The translations under genes and the position numbers were made by a program. A model generated the notes under the pieces. That model was given only the letters and a program-made list of their open reading frames with translations, was not told the DNA's origin and did no database searches. DNA of 64,000 bases from Tamlana sp038148895 (GTDB lineage: Bacteria > Bacteroidota > Bacteroidia > Flavobacteriales > Flavobacteriaceae): NCBI GenBank assembly GCA_038148895.1, contig JBBVGQ010000005.1; one strand, given 5' to 3'. This document shows positions 33,471 through 43,714 of this stretch, piece by piece (position 1 is the first letter of the stretch; each line of letters opens with the position of its first letter).

Positions 33471-35510
33471 ATGCGATTACTCAATTTCACCATAATAAAA
33501 CTTACTGCGTGCTTGATTTTGGGCATTGTTTTGGGTTATTACTTTGATATCCCTCTCCATTCTTCATTGCTCTTCATTGGTCTACTTTTAGTGATTTTAC
33601 TTGGTGCATATACCATTGCTCGAAAACAGTTTAAAAAAAACATTTGGTTTGGAATAGTTGCATTTTTAACTATGGTTTCTATCGGAATTCTGACAACAAA
33701 TCTGCACAACCAAAAAAACTTTTCAAATCATTATACAAATCAAATTCCTAAAGCAAAAAACGATGCAAAGGTCATTACTTTTAGGATACGGGAAGTTTTA
33801 AAACAAAGCAATTATTACGAGAAGTATGTGGTGGATATTTTAAAAGTTGATGGAGAAAAGTCCTCTGGAAAATCGCTTTTAAACATTGAAAAAGACTCGC
33901 TAAACCCACCTTTAAAAGTTGATGTAGTTTTTGTTTATAAAACAAATTTTCAAGAGGTGCACCAACCATTAAATCCGTATCAATTCAACTATAAAAACTA
34001 CCTTGAAAAAAAATATATCTACCATCAACTTTATGGGAACAGAGCGTCGCTTTTAAAGGTAAAACCAAACTCCACAACCCTTTTTGGGTTGGCAGATAAC
34101 ATTCGAACCCACGTTAATAAAAAACTCAAACCTTATCATTTTAAATCTGATGAACTCGCGATAATCAATGCTCTTTTACTGGGCCAGCGCCAAGATATTA
34201 GCGAAGAAGTGTACACCAGTTACGCCAACGCTGGTGTGATTCATATTTTGGCTGTTTCAGGTTTACATGTTGGAATTATCCTTATCATTTTAACTTTTGT
34301 TCTAAAGCACATAGAACGTTACAAACATGGAAAATTAATCAAAACCATTTTACTTGTTATCTTTTTGTGGAGTTTCGCTTTAATAGCCGGTCTTTCAGCA
34401 TCCGTTACCAGAGCCGTAACCATGTTCAGCATTGTTGCAATTGGGCTAAACTTAAAACGGCCAACAAATATTTACAACACCTTGGCCATATCCATGTTTA
34501 TTATTCTGCTTTTTAAGCCACTATTTATATTTGACGTTGGTTTTCAACTGAGTTATCTGGCCGTTTTTGCCATTGTATCTATAGACCCCTTTTTGTATAA
34601 CCTTTGGAAACCAAAATATTGGGTAACTGATAAACTATGGCACACCCTTACCGTTACAGTATCGGCACAATTCGGCATTTTACCAGTGAGTCTTTACTAT
34701 TTCCATCAATTTCCGGGTCTGTTTTTTATTTCAAATTTAATTATCATTCCGTTTTTGGGAATTATTCTCGGCATGGGAATACTGATTATTTTATTGGCCG
34801 TGTTAAATATTTTACCACAATTATTTGCGGACCTTTTTGGATGGATTATCGAATTAATGAATGCATTTGTGGTCTGGGTAGGAAAACAGGAATTCTTTTT
34901 ATTCAAAGACATTCCCTTTAGCTTTTTGTATGTGTTAGTTTTTTATGCGCTGTTTATCACGTTTTTTAGATTGATTTTCAAGAGAAATTATTCCAACTTA
35001 AAATTCTTTTTAATCAGTGTTCTTTTGGTTCAAGGGGCCTTCATTTATACTAGTTACGCCAAACCTTCAAAGGAATTTATCGTATTTCATAAAAACAGAT
35101 TTAGCCTTCTGGGAAATACCACTAATAACAAAATTCTAATTGCCAGTAATTTGGACAGTATTTCAAAACTGAAAAACAATACGGTTAAAGATTATACGGT
35201 TGGCAGCCATATCATGAGTATTGAAGAAGATTCAATCCATTCACTTTATCAATTGAATGTCAAAACCTTTTTAGTTGTGGACAGCCTTGGTGTTTATAAT
35301 GTAAATTCATTTCAGCCCGACTATGTTTTATTGCGGCAATCTCCGAAAATTAACCTGAACCGTTTAATTGATTCCATTAGTCCAAAACAAATTATTGCCG
35401 ATGGTAGCAATTACACCTCTTACATTGAACGATGGGAAAAAATATGTGATAAACGAAAAATCCCTTTTCACCAAACAGGAAAAAAGGGAGCGTTTATAGT
35501 TAGTTACTGA
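33471..35510 (+). CDS. comEC: ComEC/Rec2-type membrane protein with degenerate C-terminal domain
   Basis: 679 residues. An N-terminal membrane segment and OB-like region (DUF4131-type, about 30-190) are followed by the Competence domain (about 210-480), with the signature GVIHILAVSGLHVGIILIIL near 256-275. The last 170 residues align by eye with the metallo-beta-lactamase part of ComEC (end pattern IADGSNYTSYIERW then QTGKKGAFIVSY). The HxHxDH zinc ligands are absent and the HHGS position reads RQSP. In transformable bacteria ComEC forms the inner-membrane DNA channel; activity here is not shown. Confidence 0.85.
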   Translation: MRLLNFTIIKLTACLILGIVLGYYFDIPLHSSLLFIGLLLVILLGAYTIARKQFKKNIWFGIVAFLTMVSIGILTTNLHNQKNFSNHYTNQIPKAKNDAKVITFRIREVLKQSNYYEKYVVDILKVDGEKSSGKSLLNIEKDSLNPPLKVDVVFVYKTNFQEVHQPLNPYQFNYKNYLEKKYIYHQLYGNRASLLKVKPNSTTLFGLADNIRTHVNKKLKPYHFKSDELAIINALLLGQRQDISEEVYTSYANAGVIHILAVSGLHVGIILIILTFVLKHIERYKHGKLIKTILLVIFLWSFALIAGLSASVTRAVTMFSIVAIGLNLKRPTNIYNTLAISMFIILLFKPLFIFDVGFQLSYLAVFAIVSIDPFLYNLWKPKYWVTDKLWHTLTVTVSAQFGILPVSLYYFHQFPGLFFISNLIIIPFLGIILGMGILIILLAVLNILPQLFADLFGWIIELMNAFVVWVGKQEFFLFKDIPFSFLYVLVFYALFITFFRLIFKRNYSNLKFFLISVLLVQGAFIYTSYAKPSKEFIVFHKNRFSLLGNTTNNKILIASNLDSISKLKNNTVKDYTVGSHIMSIEEDSIHSLYQLNVKTFLVVDSLGVYNVNSFQPDYVLLRQSPKINLNRLIDSISPKQIIADGSNYTSYIERWEKICDKRKIPFHQTGKKGAFIVSY

Positions 35511-35514
35511 TTTT

Positions 35515-35988
35515 TTAATAAGACTGTCCTACAATGTTATCTGCCACAGCCAACCATTTATCGGGGCCACCACGAACATATCCGGTGCGCCCAAGATTTT
35601 TTAAATTCTTTTTGCCATCGGTCATCATTTCAGGTTTTGCAAAAAGAATGGAAGGGTAACCTCTTACCTGAAACATCTTTTGCATTTGGTAATTCTGGAT
35701 TTGAGTGTTTCTATCCAATGCTGTTTTTCTGGGAAAGTCCAGTTCCACCAGAACCACATTTTCTTTCGCCCAAGTTTCAAAATCTGAAGTTTTAAAAACC
35801 TCATTCTGTAATCTTATGCACCAGCCACACCAGTCTGAACCCGTAAAAAATAGCATTAAAGGTTTATTCTCCTTTGATGCAATTTCAAAAGCTTCATTCA
35901 TATCTGTATGCCAAATTAGAGCCTTCTGTCCCCAGCTACTTACTGAAAACAACACAAACAAAAATAAAGTTAAGGTTAAGTTTTTCAC
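35515..35988 (-). CDS. Periplasmic thioredoxin-fold protein (CGWC)
   Basis: 157 residues with a signal peptide (MKNLTLTLFLFVLFSVSSWG). A thioredoxin-like fold follows, with active site SDWCGWCIRLQNEVF, cysteines at 54 and 57, and a cis-proline region RGYPSILF near 109-116. The CGWC dipeptide resembles DsbD/TlpA-like family members working on extracytoplasmic substrates. Overlaps the upstream thioredoxin gene by 4 nt. Confidence 0.86.
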   Translation of the reverse strand: MKNLTLTLFLFVLFSVSSWGQKALIWHTDMNEAFEIASKENKPLMLFFTGSDWCGWCIRLQNEVFKTSDFETWAKENVVLVELDFPRKTALDRNTQIQNYQMQKMFQVRGYPSILFAKPEMMTDGKKNLKNLGRTGYVRGGPDKWLAVADNIVGQSY

Positions 35989-36542
35989 TGGTTCACATCT
36001 TTAAACTGAGGTTTAAACGCCTCATAATATTCATAAAATTTTTCTTGGGTATTCAGAGTTTTGTGGTCATCATTTTTAAACATCTTTAAAAACAACTCCA
36101 ATTGCGAAGGTGTTTTGTAACCGCGTATTGGTGTTATGAATTCGCCTTTTTCATCTAAAAAAACAATTGTTGGGTATGCACTAATTTGAAAGTATCTTGC
36201 CAAATCATGGGTAGAATTTCGCCTATTGGCATTGGCAGAGTCGTAATTTGGATTGGTAAACGAAATGTCCTTATAATTGACAACCTCATTGCCCTCTGCA
36301 TTAAACTTTACAGCGTAATAATTCTTGTTAACATATTCAGCAACATCCTTATTATGGAATGTGTTCCTATCCAACATTTTACATGGGCCGCACCATGTGG
36401 TATACATATCAATCATAATTTTTTTGGGCGCTTTCTTTTGAAGCTTGATTGCCTCTTCAAAATTCACCCAATTAATTTCTTGAGCTAGCGTATTTACACT
36501 AACAAAACCAACGGCAATAATTAAAAAAAATATCTTCTTCAT
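35985..36542 (-). CDS. Periplasmic thioredoxin-fold protein (CGPC)
   Basis: 185 residues with a signal peptide (MKKIFFLIIAVGFVSVNTLA). Thioredoxin_7-like fold with TTWCGPCKMLDRNTF, cysteines at 51 and 54, and ISAYPTIVFLDEKG near 117-130 as the cis-proline region. Transcribed with the CGWC protein downstream. The pair probably forms a reducing or isomerising couple in the periplasm; partners are unknown. Confidence 0.86.
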   Translation of the reverse strand: MKKIFFLIIAVGFVSVNTLAQEINWVNFEEAIKLQKKAPKKIMIDMYTTWCGPCKMLDRNTFHNKDVAEYVNKNYYAVKFNAEGNEVVNYKDISFTNPNYDSANANRRNSTHDLARYFQISAYPTIVFLDEKGEFITPIRGYKTPSQLELFLKMFKNDDHKTLNTQEKFYEYYEAFKPQFKDVNQ

Positions 36543-36580
36543 ACCTCACTGAGTTGCAAAAGCTGTTCCGAACTTACAAA

Positions 36581-36604
36581 AAATGCCCCAATTGAGGGGC
36601 ATTT
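36581..36604 (-). terminator. Terminator of the peptidase/POT-transporter unit
   Basis: A perfect 9-bp stem AAATGCCCC/GGGGCATTT (36581-36589 with 36596-36604), a 6-nt loop, and TTTTGT next on the minus strand. It lies 27 nt after the stop at 36631. Confidence 0.8.
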
Positions 36605-36630
36605 CGATAAATTTTTAACTTATTTTTCGA

Positions 36631-38403
36631 TTAACGAACACCATGCATGAGTTTTTTCAGCAATGGATGTAACAACAACGAAACGAGTCCCAAACCAATT
36701 GGTATAAGCGTGAAAATCAAGAAAAATGAGGATAGACCGTGTTCTTGGGTAATCTTTTCAATATCGCCTCCTACGTAGTGTGCCAACTTATTACCAATGG
36801 CAATGGCCAAATAATAAACCCCAAACATAAAAGCTACCATTCGGGCAGGAATCAGTTTACTTAAATAAGATAATCCCATTGGAGATAAGCACAATTCGCC
36901 TAAAGTATGGAACAAGTATGCAAAAACTAACCATGCCATACTCAAACTAGCTGTTTTTGCTCCATCGGGCACATCTTTGGCTCCAAAGGCCAAAAAAGCA
37001 AAACCTATACCCAAAAGGAAAAGCCCCAAAAAGTATTTCACCGAGGCTGGTGGATTATATTTGCTGTCCCACCATTTTGTAAATAATGGCGCAAACATGA
37101 TAATAAACAATGAATTGAGTATAGCAAACCAAGTTACGGGAACTTCAGTTTCAGTAGATTGATATTCAATATAAAGCTTATAAAGCACAATAGCCCAAAC
37201 AATCACAAAACTAAAACCAAGAATAACATTTGATAGGCCTATTCTATTGAATGTTTGCCTGAACAAACTTAATAACACATAAGTGATGATGCCCAAAGGC
37301 ACGATGGTTACAATTAAATCGACCACCTTAAAAGTGGTTGCAGCACCTCCTTCTAAAATCCTATTGGTAAAATCTCTTGTATAAATTGGCAAAGAGCCCG
37401 CTGCTTGCTCAAAAGCGGCCCAGAAAAAAATAGTAAACAAACAAAAAATTGAAAAAGCTATCATTTTATCTCTTTCAATAGCCACATAACGCGGTATTCT
37501 AATCAGCAAAAGCAGTATGAAAGTAATGGCTGCCAAAAGGGCAAAAAACAAGGAATCACTCAGTCCAGCAATGGTGAAATTGAATGTTTGGATATCCCCT
37601 ATTTTACTCAAAGGATCATTAATGATGAAAATTAGGGCAGAAATGGTGAAGACTGCAACCAGGATATAATCAACAGTTAAAAAAGGATTGAGCTTTTCCG
37701 TCAGCTTTGAACTGTCATTTTCTTCTCCAATATCATCAATTTCTTCAAGTTCAACTTTAATGGGTTTATCACCTATATTGCCGAAAAGGGGTTGTGCAAA
37801 ATAAAATTGAAGCATGCCCAAGAACATGAATATACCTGCCAAACCAAAACCGTAACTCCATCCTATTTTTTCACCAACCCATCCGCAAAGCATAATACCG
37901 ATAAATGCGCCAGCATTTACACCCATATAAAAAATATTGTAGGCCCCATCCTTTTTTTCATCGTGCCCTTCATACATTTTTGATATGATAGAGGTCATAT
38001 TAGGTTTAAAAAACCCATTGCCCAAAATCAAAAATGAAATACCAATGTAAAGAAATGTTGGAGTTTCAATGGCCATGGAGGCATGCCCCAAGGTCATGAG
38101 CAATGCACCTATAACTACGGCCATTCTATAGCCAATTTTATTATCGGCCAACCAACCACCTATTAAGGGGGTTAAATAGACCAACATGGCATAAGTACCC
38201 AAAAGGGATAAAGCCGAGGAAGAACTCCAGTCCCATCCAGGGTTATCACCAATAAGTGATCCTGTTAAGAATATAACCAATATGGCGCGCATACCGTAGT
38301 AGGAAAAACGCTCCCACATTTCGGTAAAGAACAATACGAACAATCCCGATGGATGCCCTAAAACCTTATCTTGAAAAAATTGGTCGGTCGAGTTTTTAGC
38401 CAT
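36631..38403 (-). CDS. Proton-coupled peptide transporter (POT family), first copy
   Basis: A 590-residue MFS protein of the POT/PTR family that imports di- and tripeptides with protons. The defining ExxERFxYYG motif is FTEMWERFSYYGMRAIL near residues 27-43. The second signature KPNMTSIISKMYEG lies near 133-146. About 14 hydrophobic segments are visible. A central acidic cytoplasmic loop (about 214-235) makes it longer than its neighbour. It follows a second POT gene and a DPP4-type peptidase on the same strand. Confidence 0.92.
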   Translation of the reverse strand: MAKNSTDQFFQDKVLGHPSGLFVLFFTEMWERFSYYGMRAILVIFLTGSLIGDNPGWDWSSSSALSLLGTYAMLVYLTPLIGGWLADNKIGYRMAVVIGALLMTLGHASMAIETPTFLYIGISFLILGNGFFKPNMTSIISKMYEGHDEKKDGAYNIFYMGVNAGAFIGIMLCGWVGEKIGWSYGFGLAGIFMFLGMLQFYFAQPLFGNIGDKPIKVELEEIDDIGEENDSSKLTEKLNPFLTVDYILVAVFTISALIFIINDPLSKIGDIQTFNFTIAGLSDSLFFALLAAITFILLLLIRIPRYVAIERDKMIAFSIFCLFTIFFWAAFEQAAGSLPIYTRDFTNRILEGGAATTFKVVDLIVTIVPLGIITYVLLSLFRQTFNRIGLSNVILGFSFVIVWAIVLYKLYIEYQSTETEVPVTWFAILNSLFIIMFAPLFTKWWDSKYNPPASVKYFLGLFLLGIGFAFLAFGAKDVPDGAKTASLSMAWLVFAYLFHTLGELCLSPMGLSYLSKLIPARMVAFMFGVYYLAIAIGNKLAHYVGGDIEKITQEHGLSSFFLIFTLIPIGLGLVSLLLHPLLKKLMHGVR

Positions 38404-38414
38404 AAATGTAAATT

Positions 38415-39977
38415 TTAATTATCTGCAAGTTCAAAACCCTCGGTTTCATCATTAGAAGCACCCTCTCTTTCCTCGGCTCCGTGGGTTAATCTTTTTAAAG
38501 GCTTAAGTATTGCTATTACTAAAAGTCCGAAAACTGTACAGAAAATAGCTATTCCAGTAAAAATAGTAAACTCTCCCAATTCAGATGCAGATTCACCTAA
38601 AAGCCCGGCGACTTTATTTCCTAATCCTGTTGCGGCAAAATACGCTCCCATCATAAAAGCCATCCATCTGTCGGGCGCAAGCTTGGTTATAAAAGACAGT
38701 GCAACTGGTGATGCACATAATTCGCCAATAGTATGAAACAAGTAAGCCAGAACCAACCACTGCATACTAGATTTAACTATGACTTCACCGGATGTATCAT
38801 ACCCTACTTCTTGACTCGCAATAGACATAAAGAAAAACCCCCATCCCATAATTATCACACCGATTGCCATTTTAAACAATGACGATGATTCTCTTTTTCT
38901 GTTTTTCCACCACACCCAAAAACTTGCGACCAACGTTGCAAATACCAAAATAAATATGGCATTAACAGACTGAAACCAACTTGCAGGAACTACAAAAGAC
39001 CCCAGAGATAAATCTGTTTTTTGAGCAGCATAAACATTTAATAAGCCTCCCGCTTGTTCAAAGGACCCCCAAAAGATTATAATGATTAAAAAAGACAGGT
39101 ATGTAACCAAGATTCTGTCTTTTTCAACTTTATTACCGTCGTTGTAAACAACTATTCCAACTCCCACAGCAAATGCCAAACCAATAACCAAAAGCCCATA
39201 GGACCATGAACCTCCAAACCAAATAATCAGTCCTAAAGCTACTGTAATAAAAAATCCAATCGTTGAATTTTTATGCTTAAAAATTGCAGTTAACAAATTT
39301 TTACTTTCTCCCTTTTCTGCTTCCGAACGACTGTCTATTACCAAATTGCCGACATGTTTCAAATGCTTTTGCCCCAACATGTAAACGACCTGACCAAGAG
39401 CCATTCCTATTCCTGCCAATCCAAAACCATAGTGCCAACCAATATTTTCTCCAACATACCCAACAATTAAAGCTGCTGCAGCTGCACCTAAATTTATTCC
39501 CATATAAAAAATATAGAACCCTACATCACGCTTGTTTTGTTCATTTTTGGCGTACAAGCCACCTACCATAGTGGATATATTGGGCTTAAGCATTCCTACA
39601 CCCAAAACAATAAGAATAAGCCCCGTGTAAAAGGCCCACATTTGTTCTATGGCCAAAATGCTATGCCCTGCAACCAATAAAATACCGCCAACAAGAACAG
39701 ATTTACGTTGGCCCAAAATTTTATCGGCAATTATCCCCCCAGGAATTGACATAACATAAACAAACATGGTATACCAACCATATAAAGCAATCGCATTATC
39801 ATTTGCCCAACCCAAACCAGGGTTATCAGAAGCTGTTTCAGCAACTAAATAGAGAACAAGTATTGCTCTCATTCCATAATAAGAGAAACGCTCCCACATT
39901 TCAGTTAGAAAAAGAATATATAACCCAATCGGGTGACCGAATAATTCCTTCTGCTTGACTATTGTTGAATTTGACAT
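38415..39977 (-). CDS. Proton-coupled peptide transporter (POT family), second copy
   Basis: 520 residues. ExxERFxYYG motif FLTEMWERFSYYGMRAIL near 23-40 and KPNISTMVGGLYAKNEQNKR near 131-150. Related to the 590-aa POT protein downstream but clearly diverged, so the duplication is not recent. Eleven nt separate the genes. Probable difference in peptide selectivity is inference. Confidence 0.92.
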   Translation of the reverse strand: MSNSTIVKQKELFGHPIGLYILFLTEMWERFSYYGMRAILVLYLVAETASDNPGLGWANDNAIALYGWYTMFVYVMSIPGGIIADKILGQRKSVLVGGILLVAGHSILAIEQMWAFYTGLILIVLGVGMLKPNISTMVGGLYAKNEQNKRDVGFYIFYMGINLGAAAAALIVGYVGENIGWHYGFGLAGIGMALGQVVYMLGQKHLKHVGNLVIDSRSEAEKGESKNLLTAIFKHKNSTIGFFITVALGLIIWFGGSWSYGLLVIGLAFAVGVGIVVYNDGNKVEKDRILVTYLSFLIIIIFWGSFEQAGGLLNVYAAQKTDLSLGSFVVPASWFQSVNAIFILVFATLVASFWVWWKNRKRESSSLFKMAIGVIIMGWGFFFMSIASQEVGYDTSGEVIVKSSMQWLVLAYLFHTIGELCASPVALSFITKLAPDRWMAFMMGAYFAATGLGNKVAGLLGESASELGEFTIFTGIAIFCTVFGLLVIAILKPLKRLTHGAEEREGASNDETEGFELADN

Positions 39978-40002
39978 ATAATTTTGTGTTAGTTTTATTC
40001 TG

Positions 40003-42240
40003 CTATCCTTTAATCTTTACTTGCTCCTTTTGCTTTACTTCTCCCTCTTTTTCTATTTTATCGCCGAGTGTTTCGTTAATAAAATTGGTCATTTTTTTAT
40101 ATAAATGAAGTCTTGTATTCCCGCCATAAATACCATGATTTTTGTCTGGATATATGGCCCAATCAAATTGTTTGTCTGCTTGAATCAAAGCTTCAGCCAT
40201 TCTCATTGTATGTTGTAAATGCACATTATCGTCACCAGAGCCATGAACTAGCAAATAATCACCTTTTAGTTTCTCAGGATAATTGAAAGGTGAATTATCA
40301 TCATACCCACTTGGGTTTTCCTGTGGGGTTCTCATGTAACGTTCTGTATAAATAGTATCATAAAAACGCCAGCTCGTGACCGGTGCTACCGCTATAGCCA
40401 TTTTAAACACGTCGTTTCCTTTAAGCAAACAATTCGTAGACATGTGACCACCATAACTCCAACCCCAAATACCAATTCTATCGCCATCTATATAAGGTAA
40501 CTCACCAAGTTTTCGGGCTACAGCAATTTGGTCTTCAGTTTCATATTTTACCAAATTCATGTAAGTTACCTTTTTAAAATCAGCCCCTTTAAAGCCTGTT
40601 CCCCTGCCGTCAACACAAGCTATAATATAACCTTGCTGAGCTAGGAGTTGAAACCAATAATCGTTGGCAGAGTTCCATTGGTTGACAACTTCTTGAGAGC
40701 CAGGCCCTGAATATTGATACATTAAAAGCGGATATTCCTTTTGTTCATTAAAATCTGCCGGTTTAATCATCCACATATTCAAATCATTGCCATTAACATG
40801 AATGGTACTGAATTCCTTTTTGGAAGTTTTATAATCGGAAAGCTTTTGTGACAGTACATCATTATCTTTTATGCTTTTAATCACATTACCCGATGCAGAA
40901 CTATTCAAGGTAAATTCTGGTGGTGTAGATGCACTTGAAAACGTATTGATAAAATATGAAAAATCGGCACTAAAAGAAGCATTATTTGTTCCCTCACTTT
41001 TAGTCAATCTTGTTTTATTTCTGCCATTTAATTTAACGGAATACACATCACGATTGATGGAACCGTTTTCTGTAGATTGGTAAAAAATAGTATTATTTTT
41101 TTCATCATAACCATAATATTCCGTGACCTCCCACTTTCCATTTGTGACTTGGTTAATCAAATCGCCATTCTCGGCATAATGGTAAATATGGTTAAACCCA
41201 TCCTTTTCACTGGTCCAAATAAAACTGTTATCCTTTAAAAAAGTTAGGTTATCCGTAACATCCACATAAGCTTCATCGGTTTCTGCCAACGCTAAACTTG
41301 AGGTGTTTGTTTTTGCATTGATAAGCCATAAATCCAATTCGTTTTGGTACCTGTTTAAATATTGGGCACTCAAAACATCCGGTTTTTTGGTCCATTCTAT
41401 TCTTGCAATATAAAAGTCGTTGTATGCCTTATCAACCTTCACCTCATTCGTTTTTCCAATTTTTAAATCATAGACATGAAGCGACACCTTTGAATTAGCC
41501 TCTCCAGCCTTGGGGTATTTAAAAACCTGCTGGGTTTGGTAAAGCCCCTCGCCATAAACATCCATAGAAAACTCAGGAACTTCCGTTTCGTCAAATCTAA
41601 TAAAGGCAATTTTATCACTATTGGAATTCCAATCGAAAGCACGCACAAATTTGAATTCTTCCTCGTAAACCCAATCGGTAATTCCGTTAATTATTTCATT
41701 CTTTTTACCATCAAAAGTGATTTGCGTTATTTTATCGGTTTGCAAATCCTTAACAAACAGGTTATTGTCCTTTGCAAAGGCCACTTTACTTCCATCGGGT
41801 GAAAAAGTGGGCTCTTGTATTTTATCCTCAGTAATCAAGGTCAAGGTTCCATGTTTTACATTATAAACATAATAGTTCCCCAAAGAAGACCTTCTGTAAA
41901 TGGCCTCCTCATTGGTTGCCAAAATCACTTTATCTTCATCTTGGCTAAAGGTATAATCAGTAAAATAGGGAATCTCTTCAAGATTGGCAGAGCTTACCAA
42001 GGTATTTACTTTTTTCAAGGTTTTGTAATCATAAATATCTATGGACGTACTTCGTGTAGCTCTGTCAAAATTCAAAACAGAATATTGTTGGCCATTTGCC
42101 ATAGAATGCAAAACATCCAGATACTCTGTTCTAAACGTTCCGTATTTCCAAATGTCTTCGAGGGTAATTTCTTTGGTTTGCGCTGAAACAATTGTAGTTA
42201 CAAACAGGCAAACATAAAAGGAGAATTTTAGGTGATTCAT
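40003..42240 (-). CDS. Dipeptidyl-peptidase IV-type S9 peptidase, exported
   Basis: 745 residues with a signal peptide (MNHLKFSFYVCLFVTTIVSA). An eight-bladed beta-propeller (about 40-480) is followed by an alpha/beta-hydrolase domain. Catalytic Ser is in GIWGWSYGGHMS near 593, Asp in HGSGDDNVHL near 671 and His in DKNHGIYGG near 703. The WVYEEEFKF motif near 191-199 supplies the Glu pair that holds the substrate N-terminus in DPP4, so release of N-terminal dipeptides (X-Pro or X-Ala) is likely. It precedes two POT transporters, which would import the products. Confidence 0.93.
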   Translation of the reverse strand: MNHLKFSFYVCLFVTTIVSAQTKEITLEDIWKYGTFRTEYLDVLHSMANGQQYSVLNFDRATRSTSIDIYDYKTLKKVNTLVSSANLEEIPYFTDYTFSQDEDKVILATNEEAIYRRSSLGNYYVYNVKHGTLTLITEDKIQEPTFSPDGSKVAFAKDNNLFVKDLQTDKITQITFDGKKNEIINGITDWVYEEEFKFVRAFDWNSNSDKIAFIRFDETEVPEFSMDVYGEGLYQTQQVFKYPKAGEANSKVSLHVYDLKIGKTNEVKVDKAYNDFYIARIEWTKKPDVLSAQYLNRYQNELDLWLINAKTNTSSLALAETDEAYVDVTDNLTFLKDNSFIWTSEKDGFNHIYHYAENGDLINQVTNGKWEVTEYYGYDEKNNTIFYQSTENGSINRDVYSVKLNGRNKTRLTKSEGTNNASFSADFSYFINTFSSASTPPEFTLNSSASGNVIKSIKDNDVLSQKLSDYKTSKKEFSTIHVNGNDLNMWMIKPADFNEQKEYPLLMYQYSGPGSQEVVNQWNSANDYWFQLLAQQGYIIACVDGRGTGFKGADFKKVTYMNLVKYETEDQIAVARKLGELPYIDGDRIGIWGWSYGGHMSTNCLLKGNDVFKMAIAVAPVTSWRFYDTIYTERYMRTPQENPSGYDDNSPFNYPEKLKGDYLLVHGSGDDNVHLQHTMRMAEALIQADKQFDWAIYPDKNHGIYGGNTRLHLYKKMTNFINETLGDKIEKEGEVKQKEQVKIKG

Positions 42241-42364
42241 TAAAAAAATTATTCTTTTTACAAAATGATGTCAAGTTTACTAAAAATTATGTAAAAAACC
42301 GTCAATATTAACACTTAAATAACGCGGTTTAAACCAAGGTATTCAATATTCATACCAAGAGTAG

Positions 42365-42372
42365 TATCTTTG
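42365..42372 (+). promoter_or_regulatory. -7 promoter element of the HMG-CoA reductase gene
   Basis: TATCTTTG matches TAnnTTTG, 19 nt before the ATG at 42392. No obvious -33 TTG at the ideal spacing. Confidence 0.5.
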
Positions 42373-42391
42373 CACTGCTAATGAATAAATT

Positions 42392-43714
42392 ATGAGTAAA
42401 CCAATTGACGGCTTTTCTAAACTTTCAAAATCAAAAAAAATAGATTGGATTGTTGAGACCTATTTTTCAAATGCTGATGATGCCAAGGAGGTATTGAAAC
42501 AATATTGGAATAGCAACGAAAAACTGCAACAATTGCACGACGAATTTATTGAAAACACCATCACCAATTATTATTTGCCCCTTGGTGTAGCCCCCAATTT
42601 TTTAATCAATGGAAAAATATACACCATACCTATGGCCATTGAAGAAAGTTCTGTTGTAGCTGCGGCTAGCAAGGCTGCCAAGTTTTGGATGGATAGGGGC
42701 GGTTTTAAAACCAAAGTCATTTCAACCACTAAAATTGGGCAGGTCCATTTTATTTTTAAAGGTGATTTTGAAAAGCTAAAAACGTTTTTTGATTTGGTTA
42801 AGCCAAAGCTTATTGAAGATACCAAGGCCATTACCAAAAACATGGAAAAACGCGGTGGTGGTATCATTGATATTGAATTGCGCGACAAAACCTCAGACAT
42901 TAGCAACTATTACCAACTCCATGCCTCATTTGAAACCTTGGATGCCATGGGTGCCAATTTTATAAATTCATGCTTAGAGCAGTTTGCAAAAACCTTTAAA
43001 CATGAAGCACAGTCTTTCCATCTATTTTCTGATGAAGAAAAGGAAATTGAGGTGGTCATGAGCATTTTGTCCAACTATGTGCCAGATTGTTTGGTACGTG
43101 CCGAAGTGAGTTGTAAAGTTGAAGATTTAAATGAAGGCAACACCATTTCGGGTGAAGCTTTTGCGAAAAAATTTGTCCAAGCCGTTAGCATTGCTGAAGT
43201 TGAACCATTTAGAGCAGTGACACACAATAAAGGCATAATGAACGGTATTGACGCCATTGTTTTGGCAACAGGAAATGATTTTAGAGCCATAGAGGCAGGC
43301 GTTCATGCTTATGCAGCACGAAAAGGAAAATATAGCAGTTTAACCCATGCTAAAGTTGAGGATGGTATTTTTACCTTTTGGATTGAAATACCTCTGGCCC
43401 TTGGCACCATCGGTGGATTAACGGGATTGCACCCACTTGTAAAATTAGCCTTGGAGCTTTTACACAAACCATCTGCCAAAGAATTGATGCAGATTGTTGC
43501 CGTTGCAGGGTTGGCACAAAATTTTGCCGCACTGCGCTCACTTACCACCACAGGCATTCAACAAGGCCATATGAAAATGCATTTGATGAACATCTTGAAT
43601 CAGTTTGAAGCCACAAACGAAGAGAAAAAAATACTTACCGAATATTTTAGAGACCACACGGTTTCGCACAGTGCCGTTTCAGAAGCCATTAACAAACTAA
43701 GAGTTAAAAGTTGA
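42392..43714 (+). CDS. Hydroxymethylglutaryl-CoA reductase, class II
   Basis: 440 residues with class II features: the N-terminal ENTITNYYLPLGVAPNFLIN segment near 51-70, AIEESSVVAAASKAAKFW near 81-98, DAMGANFINSCLEQF near 183-197 and GTIGGLTGLHPLVK near 340-353. Class II enzymes interconvert HMG-CoA and mevalonate. With a GHMP kinase immediately downstream (TTGA overlap), a biosynthetic role in the mevalonate route to isoprenoids is likely, although the founding enzyme of the class is degradative. It has no membrane anchor. Confidence 0.92.
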   Translation: MSKPIDGFSKLSKSKKIDWIVETYFSNADDAKEVLKQYWNSNEKLQQLHDEFIENTITNYYLPLGVAPNFLINGKIYTIPMAIEESSVVAAASKAAKFWMDRGGFKTKVISTTKIGQVHFIFKGDFEKLKTFFDLVKPKLIEDTKAITKNMEKRGGGIIDIELRDKTSDISNYYQLHASFETLDAMGANFINSCLEQFAKTFKHEAQSFHLFSDEEKEIEVVMSILSNYVPDCLVRAEVSCKVEDLNEGNTISGEAFAKKFVQAVSIAEVEPFRAVTHNKGIMNGIDAIVLATGNDFRAIEAGVHAYAARKGKYSSLTHAKVEDGIFTFWIEIPLALGTIGGLTGLHPLVKLALELLHKPSAKELMQIVAVAGLAQNFAALRSLTTTGIQQGHMKMHLMNILNQFEATNEEKKILTEYFRDHTVSHSAVSEAINKLRVKS

